Below are positions 47,074 to 55,418 of a stretch of DNA of 64,000 nt, one piece after another (the stretch's first letter is position 1; each line of letters opens with the position of its first letter). The notes beneath the pieces are model-generated. The model worked only from the letters and a program-made list of their open reading frames with translations. It did no database searches and was not told where the DNA came from. This DNA is from Pseudomonadota bacterium (GTDB lineage Bacteria > Pseudomonadota > Alphaproteobacteria > Rhizobiales > Xanthobacteraceae), in the NCBI GenBank assembly GCA_018242205.1, contig JAFECJ010000003.1, positions 62,001-126,000 of the forward strand, read 5' to 3'. Both the position numbers and the translations under genes were made by a program.

Positions 47074-49665
47074 ATGGCAGAGCCGGTAACAATGATACCC
47101 CAGGTTTTTTTATCGCTTTCAGGAAAAGACGACCAGTTCGTCGAAAAAGTCTGGCGGCATTTGCCTGAAGGCCTCGCGCTCTTTTACCGATACAGCTTTG
47201 CCAATGGCGAGCGGCTTCTGGAAGCAATGGAAAATGGCGTCGATCAAGCGTCCGTGTTTGTTTTTTTTGCTTCCGCCGACTCAATAGAATCCTGTTGGGC
47301 CCGATTTGAAGTCGACCGCGCTCGCATCGCAAAGATCAAGCGGCCGAATATTAGAACCCTAGTTTTTCCATTGTCGAGAGATATCACTCCGACAATGCTT
47401 CCCGGTTGGATGCAGGAATTTTGGGTCCCGGCTGCTGGGTGGAATCCTCGCGACATCTCACGATACATCCGTAATACGATCACGGCGCCTCCGATTGCGC
47501 CTGCGGCTTTGTCTATTCCGGTTATCGGGCGGGGGCAGTTGCTCGATGTTGCGACACAGCGACTAATGTCAAGCGTTGCAGAAACTAACGCGACTCCAAA
47601 TGTCTTTCTGTTTGGTGGAATTGCTGGAATTGGACGACGGACATTCGCGCGATATTTTATGAGGCAGGCTTTTCCGGCATTGCCTAATTTGGCATTTGGA
47701 CCGGAAATTCAATTGCCGCAATTTGCGGACCTGGCCGACCTTTACAGATCATTGAGAGAGCAGATCGAGAGCAATTTTTCGATACAGAGCTTTGAGCGAG
47801 ACTTGAATCTATTTCGTAATTTGGATCTCAAAGATCAGATATCCGAAGTTTCGAAATCGGCGCAGTATTTTGGTGATTTGGGGCAAGCGGTCTTCGTGGC
47901 TACGGGGAGTGGCCTGTTAGAAGAGCGAGGCAATTTAAAGCCTTGGGTTGGTCCCCTGTTTGAAATGATTGGCCAACAGGCGGGGACGAAAATGTGTTTC
48001 GCTTCGAATCGCCAATTGAGGGACGAAGATCTCCGTCAATGGAAGAACGCGCTTCAGATCTTTGTGCCGCCATTAAAGGAGCCTGATATTGGAGCTTTAA
48101 TGACCGCAACATCAACGGCGTTTGGGGGGAAGCCTATAAGGCCAACTGAAGTTCTGTTGCGTTCGATTGGTGGGCACGCGCAAGTCGCTAAAGCAGCCGT
48201 TCGCCTAATGTCTCAAAAGGGCGAACATTTTTTCGATGTGGATCCCCGTCCGCTTTACAGCTTACAAGACGAAATTCTTTCGGAGAATCTGGAGCTAAAT
48301 TCACTGTCGCAGGTCCAGCAAGAGATTCTTTGCATGCTAAGTTGGGTGCCGCAGTTAGATGGTCACCTCCTGGAAAGCGCCGCCAAGAAGCGTCATGGAA
48401 TTGATTCAATCAAGTTTGCCGAGGCGCTGGACGACTTAATTCTAGGGTGCCTCGTATTGATCTTAGAATCGGGATACACGATTTCCTCTGCAATACGGCA
48501 AATGTTTAGAAGAAAGTATGGTTATGGTCCGGACGGATTGATTGAAAGCTTTTCAGCTGTCCTTCAGGAGTCTTGGTCTGAATCACTTAGGACGGGCGAG
48601 TTTAGCACAGACCTGTTTGATGCCTTCGTGTTCATGCACGCGTTAGAAGGAAGGTCTCTGCCTCGAGAGTTTAGAGACCTGTTGTTGCCTTCGACTTTGC
48701 AACAGGTGGTGCAAGATACTTATTCACGAGGAAGGTATGAGGACGATTCCGTTGCTCTGCGTCGAGTGACGACTTGGGGTGCGATCTGTCGTGAAATGAA
48801 AATGGATGAGGCTGTTAGAGAAGAAATTCTGTCAACGGTGATTCTGGCGCACGTCAGGCTTTCTGAATATTCGGAGGCGGAGAAGATTCTCTTAGAGTTT
48901 GATCGTCTTGGATATCGTTCGGCTTCGTTCTTGCGGGGGTTTGCGCTTAGGCGACAAGGTGCGTATCGTGATGCTCTTCCATATTTAAAGGAGGCTCTTG
49001 CTGCCAGAAAATATATCCGTTCAACTGTGCAAGAGTGTGCGACATGTTATCAGAAACTTGGTCAGCAGAGGGAGCTTGCCGAATTAGTAGATAAATATCG
49101 GTCGCTCGTAGAAGATAATGTGCCTCTTCTGGATTTTCATATAGGCACACTTATTGCCGGCGGAAAAATTGATGAAGCGCAAGCCGCGATTCGTCGGCTG
49201 AGGTCGCTTGCGGACAATGAGGGGCGGGCAATTATTCGACAGGCCCAAATTTTTATTCAACAGCACAATCCCGCGGCGGCTGAGGCGGTTCTGACGGATC
49301 TGATACAAAGACGCGAGGGGAACCCGGTGACTGCGCGAAGGTGGAGGGCCATCGCGGCTATGAACCTTGGCAATTTCGCGAATGCACGAAGAGACATTGA
49401 ATATATTCGCGGACGAACTGGCCGACAAAGTACGGCCCTGCGGTTGGATGTCTACTACGCAATTGCGGATGGAGATTACGATCGTGCCGAAAGGCTTTTT
49501 AGTCAACTTCCGAATGCTTCCAATGAATCGATTCTGAAGATGAGAATTCTCAGCGCGAAGGCCGGGGACGTCCGAACGTCGCTGGCAGAAAAGGAGAGGT
49601 TGCGCGGAGAAGCGGGCGTCTTGCGAAGGCAGAATCGTCTTCTAGGTGAGTACGATTTTGACTAA
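47074..49665 (+). CDS. TIR-STAND NTPase-TPR protein, probable antiphage/abortive-infection effector
   Basis: An 863-residue protein. Residues about 8-135 form a TIR domain: PQVFLSLSGKDDQFVEKVW, FYRYSF, and SADSIESCWARFEVDRA with W75 and candidate catalytic E79 (the WxxxE arrangement of NAD-cleaving TIRs). A STAND-type NTPase region follows (about 147-460) with FGGIAGIGRRT at 180-190 as P-loop, VFVATGSGLL at 273-282 where Walker B is expected, CFASNRQL at 308-315 and GGHAQVAKAAVRLM. The C-terminal half (about 560-860) is helical with TPR-like repeats (LSEYSEAEKILLEF, RRQGAYRDALPYLKEAL, ADGDYDRAERLFSQL). The ATG at 47074 follows GGGGGAG. Base composition is much AT-richer than its neighbours, indicating transfer. 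Family knowledge suggests a sensor by TPR, an oligomerising STAND and NAD depletion by TIR; the exact trigger is unknown. Confidence 0.88.
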   Translation: MAEPVTMIPQVFLSLSGKDDQFVEKVWRHLPEGLALFYRYSFANGERLLEAMENGVDQASVFVFFASADSIESCWARFEVDRARIAKIKRPNIRTLVFPLSRDITPTMLPGWMQEFWVPAAGWNPRDISRYIRNTITAPPIAPAALSIPVIGRGQLLDVATQRLMSSVAETNATPNVFLFGGIAGIGRRTFARYFMRQAFPALPNLAFGPEIQLPQFADLADLYRSLREQIESNFSIQSFERDLNLFRNLDLKDQISEVSKSAQYFGDLGQAVFVATGSGLLEERGNLKPWVGPLFEMIGQQAGTKMCFASNRQLRDEDLRQWKNALQIFVPPLKEPDIGALMTATSTAFGGKPIRPTEVLLRSIGGHAQVAKAAVRLMSQKGEHFFDVDPRPLYSLQDEILSENLELNSLSQVQQEILCMLSWVPQLDGHLLESAAKKRHGIDSIKFAEALDDLILGCLVLILESGYTISSAIRQMFRRKYGYGPDGLIESFSAVLQESWSESLRTGEFSTDLFDAFVFMHALEGRSLPREFRDLLLPSTLQQVVQDTYSRGRYEDDSVALRRVTTWGAICREMKMDEAVREEILSTVILAHVRLSEYSEAEKILLEFDRLGYRSASFLRGFALRRQGAYRDALPYLKEALAARKYIRSTVQECATCYQKLGQQRELAELVDKYRSLVEDNVPLLDFHIGTLIAGGKIDEAQAAIRRLRSLADNEGRAIIRQAQIFIQQHNPAAAEAVLTDLIQRREGNPVTARRWRAIAAMNLGNFANARRDIEYIRGRTGRQSTALRLDVYYAIADGDYDRAERLFSQLPNASNESILKMRILSAKAGDVRTSLAEKERLRGEAGVLRRQNRLLGEYDFD

Positions 49666-49917
49666 AGTTGCCTGGCCAAGTCTTTACCGGCTTTGTCGGT
49701 CGTGGACTGTTTTCCAGCGGTGACGCGACTGACATTGTGGGAAAATTACTTGAAATGCGTGCGCGCAACCGCGTAGGCTTTGGTCCGAGACCGATTTGGA
49801 GGGCGGCATGCTCTTCCCGGGATCTCAAGTTCTGCTAGCTCTTGGCGTCGCGCGTCTTTTTGCGGAAGAAGGATCAAAGAGAAGCGAGGCGGTAGATTGC
49901 CAGAAGAGCTATCCCTC
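49666..49917. other. Right junction of the TIR-STAND island
   Basis: A 252-base stretch in which the composition returns to GC-rich. No gene, terminator with T-run, tRNA or integrase was recognised. Confidence 0.35.
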
Positions 49918-50154
49918 TCACACCAACCTCTTCCCCCTCGCATCCTGCACCATCTCGATCCGGACCAGCGCGCCGATGCCGATGCCGATGCCGATGCCGG
50001 TGTCGGCGCCGTCGTGGGTCTGTTCGCGCTCCGACAGCAGCGAGAAGATTTTATCGTGCACCGGGCCGCTCTCGTGCAGCTCGACCTGGCCGAAAAAGCG
50101 CAGGAAGCCGGATTCGAGAAGCCCGTCGCGCTGCGCCTTGAAATTCGCATCCAT
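49918..50154 (-). CDS. Small hypothetical protein with GI repeat
   Basis: A 78-residue frame (MDANFKAQRDGLLESGFLRFFGQVELHESG, then HDKIFSLLSEREQ, ending VRIEMVQDARGKRLV). The amino-acid composition is that of a folded soluble protein, except for a GIGIGIGIG tract from a 6-base tandem repeat (GCCGAT units at 49972-49995). No ribosome site is obvious and a similarly long frame lies on the other strand, so the call is moderate. No family was recognised. Confidence 0.5.
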   Translation of the reverse strand: MDANFKAQRDGLLESGFLRFFGQVELHESGPVHDKIFSLLSEREQTHDGADTGIGIGIGIGALVRIEMVQDARGKRLV

Positions 50155-50230
50155 GATGCAGACGCGCCGGTCGTGGCTGGATGAGGGCGGTTATAGGGGG
50201 CATGGGGCGGCCGGGCCATTTGGGGGGCTT

Positions 50231-50354
50231 ACCCTCTCCCCTTGTGGGAGAGGGTGGCGAGCAGCGATTGCTGCGAGCCGGGTGAGGGGGCTTTCGTTCG
50301 GCATCTCCCCCTCACCCGCGCCTTCGGCGCGACCTCTCCCACCAGGGGAGAGGT
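50231..50354. repeat. Palindromic repeat of family C, intergenic copy
   Basis: An element bounded by CCCTCTCCCCTTGTGGGAG and CTCTCCCACCAGGGGAGAGG with inner GAGCCGGGTGAGGGGG and CCCCCTCACCCGCGCC. It lies just after the uvrD stop. Its parts match the copies inside uvrD almost exactly. Confidence 0.85.
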
Positions 50355-50369
50355 GACCGGAGTGTGCCG

Positions 50370-53126
50370 CTAAACCCTCTCCACGAAACTATCCACCACG
50401 CGCTTTTCGCCGGCCTTGTCGAAGGCGATGGTCAGCTTGTTGCCGTCCACGGCGGTGACGTTGCCGTTGCCGAACTTCAAGTGAAACACGCGGTCGCCGG
50501 GTTTGAAGGCGGAGGCGGGGCCGGAGGATTTGGCGATCAGCTCGCCTTCGATCACGAGGGGCGTGCGCTTTCTTCCCTCTCCCCTCGTGGGAGAGGGTGG
50601 CGAGCGGAGCGAGCCGGGTGAGGGGGCGCGGCGTCCGGTAGCTTCCCCCTCACCCGCGCCTTCGGCGCGACCTCTCCCACCAGGGGAGAGGTGATCCGAG
50701 TATTCATCCTCATCCTGATTGAACACACCGTCCGGCACATAACGCGGCTGGCCGCTTTCGCTGAAGCCACCCGAGCCGCGCCGGCCCTGCGCGCGCTGCC
50801 AGCCGGGCGTCGAATATTTCGAGCCGAAGGAATTGACCTCGTCGAAGCGCGACGGGCCGTAGCCCGACATGCCGAAGCCGCCGGTGCCGCCGGGCGGCTC
50901 CTTCACCTCGACATGTTGCGCCGGCAGTTCGTCGAGAAAGCGCGACGGAATGTTGCTCTGCCACAGGCCGTGCACGCGGCGATTGGTGGCGAAATAGATC
51001 TTGGCGCGTTTGCGCGCGCGCGTGAGACCAACGTGAGCGAGGCGGCGCTCTTCCTCCAGCCCGGCCTTGCCCTGCTCGTCGAGCGAGCGTTGATGCGGGA
51101 ACAGGCCTTCCTCCCAGCCGGGCAGGAACACGGTGTCGAACTCCAGCCCCTTGGCGGAATGCAGGGTCATGATGCTGACCTTCTGCTCCGAGTCGCCTTC
51201 GGCCGTGTCCATCACCAGCGAGATGTGCTCGAGGAAGCCGGCGAGGTTCTCGAACTCCTCCATCGAGCGCACGAGTTCTTTCAGGTTCTCCAGGCGGCCG
51301 GCGGCGTCGGCCGAGCGGTCCTTCTGCCACATCTCGGTGTAGCCACTCTCGTCGAGCACGATCTCGGCCAATTCAGTGTGCGGCAGCGTGTCCTTCTGCT
51401 TGCGCCAGCGCGCGAAACTCTCCATCAGCGCGCGCAGCGCGTTGCGCGGTTTCGGCTTCATCTCGTCGGTGGATGAGAGCAGCGCGGCCGCCTCGGTCAG
51501 CGGGATACGCTGCTTGCGCGCATAATCGTGCAGCATCTGCACGGCGGCATCGCCCAGGCCGCGCTTCGGCGTGTTGACGATGCGTTCGAACGCCAGATCG
51601 TCGGCCGGCTGGGCGATGACGCGCAGATAAGCCAGCGCGTCGCGGATTTCGGCGCGCTCGTAGAACCGCGGACCGCCGATGACGCGATAGGGCAGGCCGA
51701 GCTGGATGAAGCGCTCTTCGAATTCGCGCATCTGGAACGAGGCGCGCACCAGGATGGCGATCTCGTCGAGCGGGTGGTCCTCGCCCCGATCGCGGGCGGC
51801 ACGCTGCATCTGCTCGATCTCTTCGCCGATGGCGCGGGCTTCTTCCTCCGAGTCCCAGGCGCCGGTGACTTCGACCTTCTCGCCGTCCTCGTCCTCGGTG
51901 TGCAAGGTCTTGCCGAGGCGGCCCTCGTTATGCGCAATCAAAGTCGAGGCGGCGGCAAGGATGTGGCCGGTCGAGCGGTAGTTTCTTTCCAGGCGAATGA
52001 CCTTGGCGCCCGGGAAGTCGTGATCGAAGCGCAGGATGTTATCGACCTCGGCGCCGCGCCAGCCATAGATCGACTGGTCGTCGTCGCCGACGCAGCAGAT
52101 GTTTTTTTGCGCGGGCGTCGCCGCGTTCTCTCTTCCCTCTCCCCTTGTGGGAGAGGGTGCCTGAGCGGAGGCGGAGCCGAGCGAAGGCGGGTGAGGGGTC
52201 GGAGCCGACGGTGAATCCCAGGTGTCCTCAAGGCTCACCCCCTCACCCGGCTCGCTGCGCTCGCCACCCTCTCCCACAAGGGGAGAGGGTAACTGAGTTT
52301 GCGGCGCCGCCTGCGCCGGCATCTGCGCCAAGAGCCGCAGCCACAGATACTGCGCGACGTTGGTGTCCTGATATTCGTCGACCAGGATGAAGCGGAAGCG
52401 CTGCTGATAATTCTTCAGCACGTCCGGGTGTTCGCGGAACAGGCGGATGCATTCGAGCAGCAGGTCGCCGAAGTCGGCGGCGTTCAAAGTCTTCAGGCGC
52501 TCCTGATAGGCGGCGTAGAGCTTCTTGCCCTTGCCATTGGCGAAGGAGGCGGCTTCGCCGGCCGGCACCTGCTCGGGGGTGAGGCCGCGGTTCTTCCAGC
52601 CGTCGAGGATCATGGCGAAGACGCGCGCCGGCCAGCGCTTCTCGTCGATCTTCTCGGCTTCGATCAGTTGCTTGATCAGGCGGATCTGGTCGTCGGTGCC
52701 GAGAATGGTGAGGTCGCTGCGCAGGCCGATCATCTCGGCGTGACGCCGCAGGATCTTGACGCCGATGGCGTGGAAGGTGCCGAGCCAGGGCATGCCCTCG
52801 ACGATCTCGCCGACCATCTGGCCGACGCGCTCCTTCATCTCGCGCGCCGCCTTGTTGGTGAAGGTGACGGCCAGGATCTGACTGGGATGAGCGCGGCCAA
52901 GGTTGAGGATGTGCGCGATGCGGGTGGTGAGCACCCGCGTCTTGCCCGTGCCCGCGCCGGCCAGCACCAGGACGGGCCCGTCGAGCGTCTCCACCGCCTC
53001 GCGCTGTTCCGGATTGAGCGCGGCGAGATAGGGCGCCTCGCGTTTCGCCTGCGCTCGCGCGGCGATGCCGCCGGCGGCGGGGCGCACCGGGGCGGGCGCG
53101 GGTTCGAAGCGTTTGGGGTCGGCCAT
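50370..53126 (-). CDS. uvrD: ATP-dependent DNA helicase UvrD/PcrA with two repeat-derived inserts
   Basis: A superfamily 1A 3'-5' helicase for excision and mismatch repair, 918 residues. It has the Q motif and Walker A AGAGTGKT (56-63), VDEYQDTN (motif II, about 250), CCVGDDDQSIYGWRGAE (motif III, about 337), and later the motifs VSIMTLHSAKGLEF and VGLTRARKRAKI; the C-terminus (RVFHLKFGNGNVTAVDGNKL...) is the RNA-polymerase-binding Tudor-like domain. Residues about 280-331 (SPLVGEGGERSEPGEG...) and 812-851 (SPGGRGRAEGAGEGE...) are translations of dispersed palindromic repeats and explain much of the extra length. Both keep the frame open, one between motifs II and III, the other just before the Tudor-like domain. 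Confidence 0.95.
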   Translation of the reverse strand: MADPKRFEPAPAPVRPAAGGIAARAQAKREAPYLAALNPEQREAVETLDGPVLVLAGAGTGKTRVLTTRIAHILNLGRAHPSQILAVTFTNKAAREMKERVGQMVGEIVEGMPWLGTFHAIGVKILRRHAEMIGLRSDLTILGTDDQIRLIKQLIEAEKIDEKRWPARVFAMILDGWKNRGLTPEQVPAGEAASFANGKGKKLYAAYQERLKTLNAADFGDLLLECIRLFREHPDVLKNYQQRFRFILVDEYQDTNVAQYLWLRLLAQMPAQAAPQTQLPSPLVGEGGERSEPGEGVSLEDTWDSPSAPTPHPPSLGSASAQAPSPTRGEGRENAATPAQKNICCVGDDDQSIYGWRGAEVDNILRFDHDFPGAKVIRLERNYRSTGHILAAASTLIAHNEGRLGKTLHTEDEDGEKVEVTGAWDSEEEARAIGEEIEQMQRAARDRGEDHPLDEIAILVRASFQMREFEERFIQLGLPYRVIGGPRFYERAEIRDALAYLRVIAQPADDLAFERIVNTPKRGLGDAAVQMLHDYARKQRIPLTEAAALLSSTDEMKPKPRNALRALMESFARWRKQKDTLPHTELAEIVLDESGYTEMWQKDRSADAAGRLENLKELVRSMEEFENLAGFLEHISLVMDTAEGDSEQKVSIMTLHSAKGLEFDTVFLPGWEEGLFPHQRSLDEQGKAGLEEERRLAHVGLTRARKRAKIYFATNRRVHGLWQSNIPSRFLDELPAQHVEVKEPPGGTGGFGMSGYGPSRFDEVNSFGSKYSTPGWQRAQGRRGSGGFSESGQPRYVPDGVFNQDEDEYSDHLSPGGRGRAEGAGEGEATGRRAPSPGSLRSPPSPTRGEGRKRTPLVIEGELIAKSSGPASAFKPGDRVFHLKFGNGNVTAVDGNKLTIAFDKAGEKRVVDSFVERV
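50575..50693. repeat. Palindromic repeat of family C inside uvrD (C-terminal linker)
   Basis: About 119 bases bounded by CCCTCTCCCCTCGTGGGAG and CCACCAGGGGAGAGGTG, nearly identical to the intergenic copy at 50231. On the minus strand it is read through in frame as residues about 812-851 of UvrD, just before the C-terminal Tudor-like domain. Confidence 0.9.
52135..52290. repeat. Palindromic repeat of family C inside uvrD (helicase core)
   Basis: A 156-base element (52 codons) bounded by CCCTCTCCCCTTGTGGGAG and CTCTCCCACAAGGGGAGAGG. It is read in frame as UvrD residues about 280-331, between the DEYQD and GDDDQSIYGWRG motifs. The two halves are inverted with respect to each other. Confidence 0.92.
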
Positions 53127-53303
53127 CTGAATTGCGATTCCTTCAAGGCCAAGATGGCACTCGAAGGCCGCAATTTCGAGGGCAGCCGGGCAAAATGTCC
53201 GGTAGTTTCGGGCCGGAAATCAGCGGTTTAGGCGGTGCTGTGGATTATTCCTGCTCTATTTCCGCGCCGGCATCGCGAGGCCGACGCCGCCCGCCGGTCA
53301 GGT

Positions 53304-55250
53304 TCAGAGGAAATACCTGAGCTCCTGCCCCTTGTCGCCGGCCAGGTAGGGGTCCTGCCATTCGTCCTTGGTCTGCAGAAATCCCTTGCCGGTCGGCCGC
53401 TTCGGCTTTGGCTTGCCCTTGAGCATGGCGTCGCGGTTCTGTTGCTCGAGCGCCGCGCGGTATTTGTAATGGTCGTAGACGTCCAGCACATGGACGGTAT
53501 AGGCGAGTGCCAAGGCCTGGTTGCCGCGGATGATCAGCATATTTTCGTCGTTGGCGTAGGAAGCCTTGAAGCCGAGATTGTGGCTGCCGGTGATGACGAC
53601 GCAGTCGTCTTTCGACAGCGGATCGATAACGACGATTTTGTCGTGAATGATGGCGTGGCCCGCGGTCAAAAGCTCGCGCTGGAAATCGCCTACCAGGTCG
53701 TCGATCGCGGCGGCGCGAATCATGAGAACATTGGGCGCGCCTTCCGGGCTGAAGATCGCCGCATTGGGAATCTTTGGCGCCGACTTGTCGCGATCCTTCG
53801 GCGGCTGCTGATAGCCCGGTACAGCCGTTGGATCGCTGATCGCGCCGTACACCGTCAGATTGGGGTCGAGCCGGCCGAAGTTGATGCCGGCCGATACCAC
53901 CGTATTGATATCGGCGCCGTCAGCTTCGCTACGGCCCGGGTTGAACACCAGGAAGAAGATCGCGCGCTTGGCTTGCTTCATCAGTTGGAAAACAACGGCG
54001 AGGTCGGGCGGCACGGTGCGGTTCTTCGGCGTGCCGGTCTTGGGCGTATTCGGCGAACACCATAGCTCGACGTTGGTGTTGCCAGCATCCATGGTCAGCT
54101 TGTTCGGCGTCGCATTGGCTTTGCGCAACGCCTTGCCCTGGTCGCTGGCCAGCGGCGCGCTGAGCGGCTTTGGCATCGGCAGCTTGTCGTCATGCAATCT
54201 GGTCCAGAAATCGAAATAGGCTCTGGCGATATCTTCGGATTCGATGACAATCGTGTTGTTGGACTGCGCGCAAAGGCCGGTCTGCGTCCAATTGGTGCTG
54301 CCGGTCCAGACCATGATCGGCTTGTCGTTCTTGTCCAGCAACACCGCGAACTTGTTGTGGCCGATATGCGCTGAATTGTTGAACATACGGTTCTGCAACC
54401 GCGTCTTCATCAAGGCCGACAGCTTCGCGCGGGCATCGGCGTTGGTAACGTCCCATTTGGTTTTCTGACCGGAGCCCTTCGGCGGCGACTTGCTTCCGGC
54501 GGTGGTCAGAATCATTTTCAGCCGCTTCTGGTTCTTCGCCAGCAGGTCGATCAGTTCCGGATCGGACAGTTCATAAAGCGCCAGATGAAGGGTGCCGTCT
54601 TCTTCGTCCGCACGCTTGAACATCGATGCCAATGCCGGGATGATGTCGCCGCCGAGAAATTCGCGGATCTTGTTGCCGGGCGTGGCGATCGACTCCTTGA
54701 GCTTCTTGAGGCTTGGCAACTCGCCGTCCTTGGCACCGAGCTGCTTGCGCAGATTTTGCGTGGACAAAATGCCGTTGTTGAAATAGGCGGCGGCGTCGCC
54801 GAAATCGCTGGTCACCAGAATTTCATTGGTCTCGAACGCCGGCCCGCAGATGAAAAGGGGGATCGGCGCGCCTTTATACTTGCCGGGCTGCGCCGTTGGC
54901 GAAGGCGGCACCGGCTTGCGCCCGGGTGCAGCATGGCCGACCGGCACGATTTCATATTTCGCCCGAAACGCGGCGTCTCGCACGGCGAGGCTGTTGCGGC
55001 TGCGACGGAGCGTCAGATCGCGCCAGGAAAATTTCTGAATGGGCCAGACGCTGGTGTCCTGTTCTTCCCATTTTGGATTGGACTGCGTGTCGAATGCGAC
55101 CCAGGTCGGCAGCAGGCGGCGTTCGCCGGTGTCGAGATTGATGCGGGTGATCATGAAGCCGAGACAGCCGTTGATCTTGCCGTCGGTCTTCCAGGCCAGA
55201 TAGGCGACTTCGTTATTGCACCAGGCCTTCGCAGAAACGATGTTCGTCAT
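53304..55250 (-). CDS. Phospholipase D-like protein with two HKD motifs
   Basis: A 648-residue protein with two phospholipase D active-site motifs: HNKFAVLLD with GSTNWT (His about 297) and HDKIVVID with GSHNLG (His about 535). Two HKD motifs in one chain form one active site that attacks phosphodiesters in lipids or nucleic acids. In the first motif the Asp is one residue further than the usual HxKx4D. No signal peptide is visible. The N-terminal 150 residues match nothing recognised. The ATG at 55250 follows GAGG; a GTG at 55265 is an alternative. Substrate (lipid, DNA or other) cannot be decided. Confidence 0.85.
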   Translation of the reverse strand: MTNIVSAKAWCNNEVAYLAWKTDGKINGCLGFMITRINLDTGERRLLPTWVAFDTQSNPKWEEQDTSVWPIQKFSWRDLTLRRSRNSLAVRDAAFRAKYEIVPVGHAAPGRKPVPPSPTAQPGKYKGAPIPLFICGPAFETNEILVTSDFGDAAAYFNNGILSTQNLRKQLGAKDGELPSLKKLKESIATPGNKIREFLGGDIIPALASMFKRADEEDGTLHLALYELSDPELIDLLAKNQKRLKMILTTAGSKSPPKGSGQKTKWDVTNADARAKLSALMKTRLQNRMFNNSAHIGHNKFAVLLDKNDKPIMVWTGSTNWTQTGLCAQSNNTIVIESEDIARAYFDFWTRLHDDKLPMPKPLSAPLASDQGKALRKANATPNKLTMDAGNTNVELWCSPNTPKTGTPKNRTVPPDLAVVFQLMKQAKRAIFFLVFNPGRSEADGADINTVVSAGINFGRLDPNLTVYGAISDPTAVPGYQQPPKDRDKSAPKIPNAAIFSPEGAPNVLMIRAAAIDDLVGDFQRELLTAGHAIIHDKIVVIDPLSKDDCVVITGSHNLGFKASYANDENMLIIRGNQALALAYTVHVLDVYDHYKYRAALEQQNRDAMLKGKPKPKRPTGKGFLQTKDEWQDPYLAGDKGQELRYFL

Positions 55251-55418
55251 GGGAGCCTCGTCCACCAGACTTGTCGTTTTGTGAAATACAACTAATAAGT
55301 GTAGATGTTGTCCTGGGCCATTACAAGCACCGCCGGCGGTCGGCGGCCCCGACTCTGACGGCGAATTGTGACAGGACGACTTTTCGCGACGCGAAGCGTT
55401 ACGATCGGCTGGAGCGAC

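Noticed and set aside
49780..50184. 134-codon plus-strand frame across the putative 78-residue gene
   Set aside because: It has no ribosome site at its start and lower protein-like quality than the minus frame, though neither is certain.
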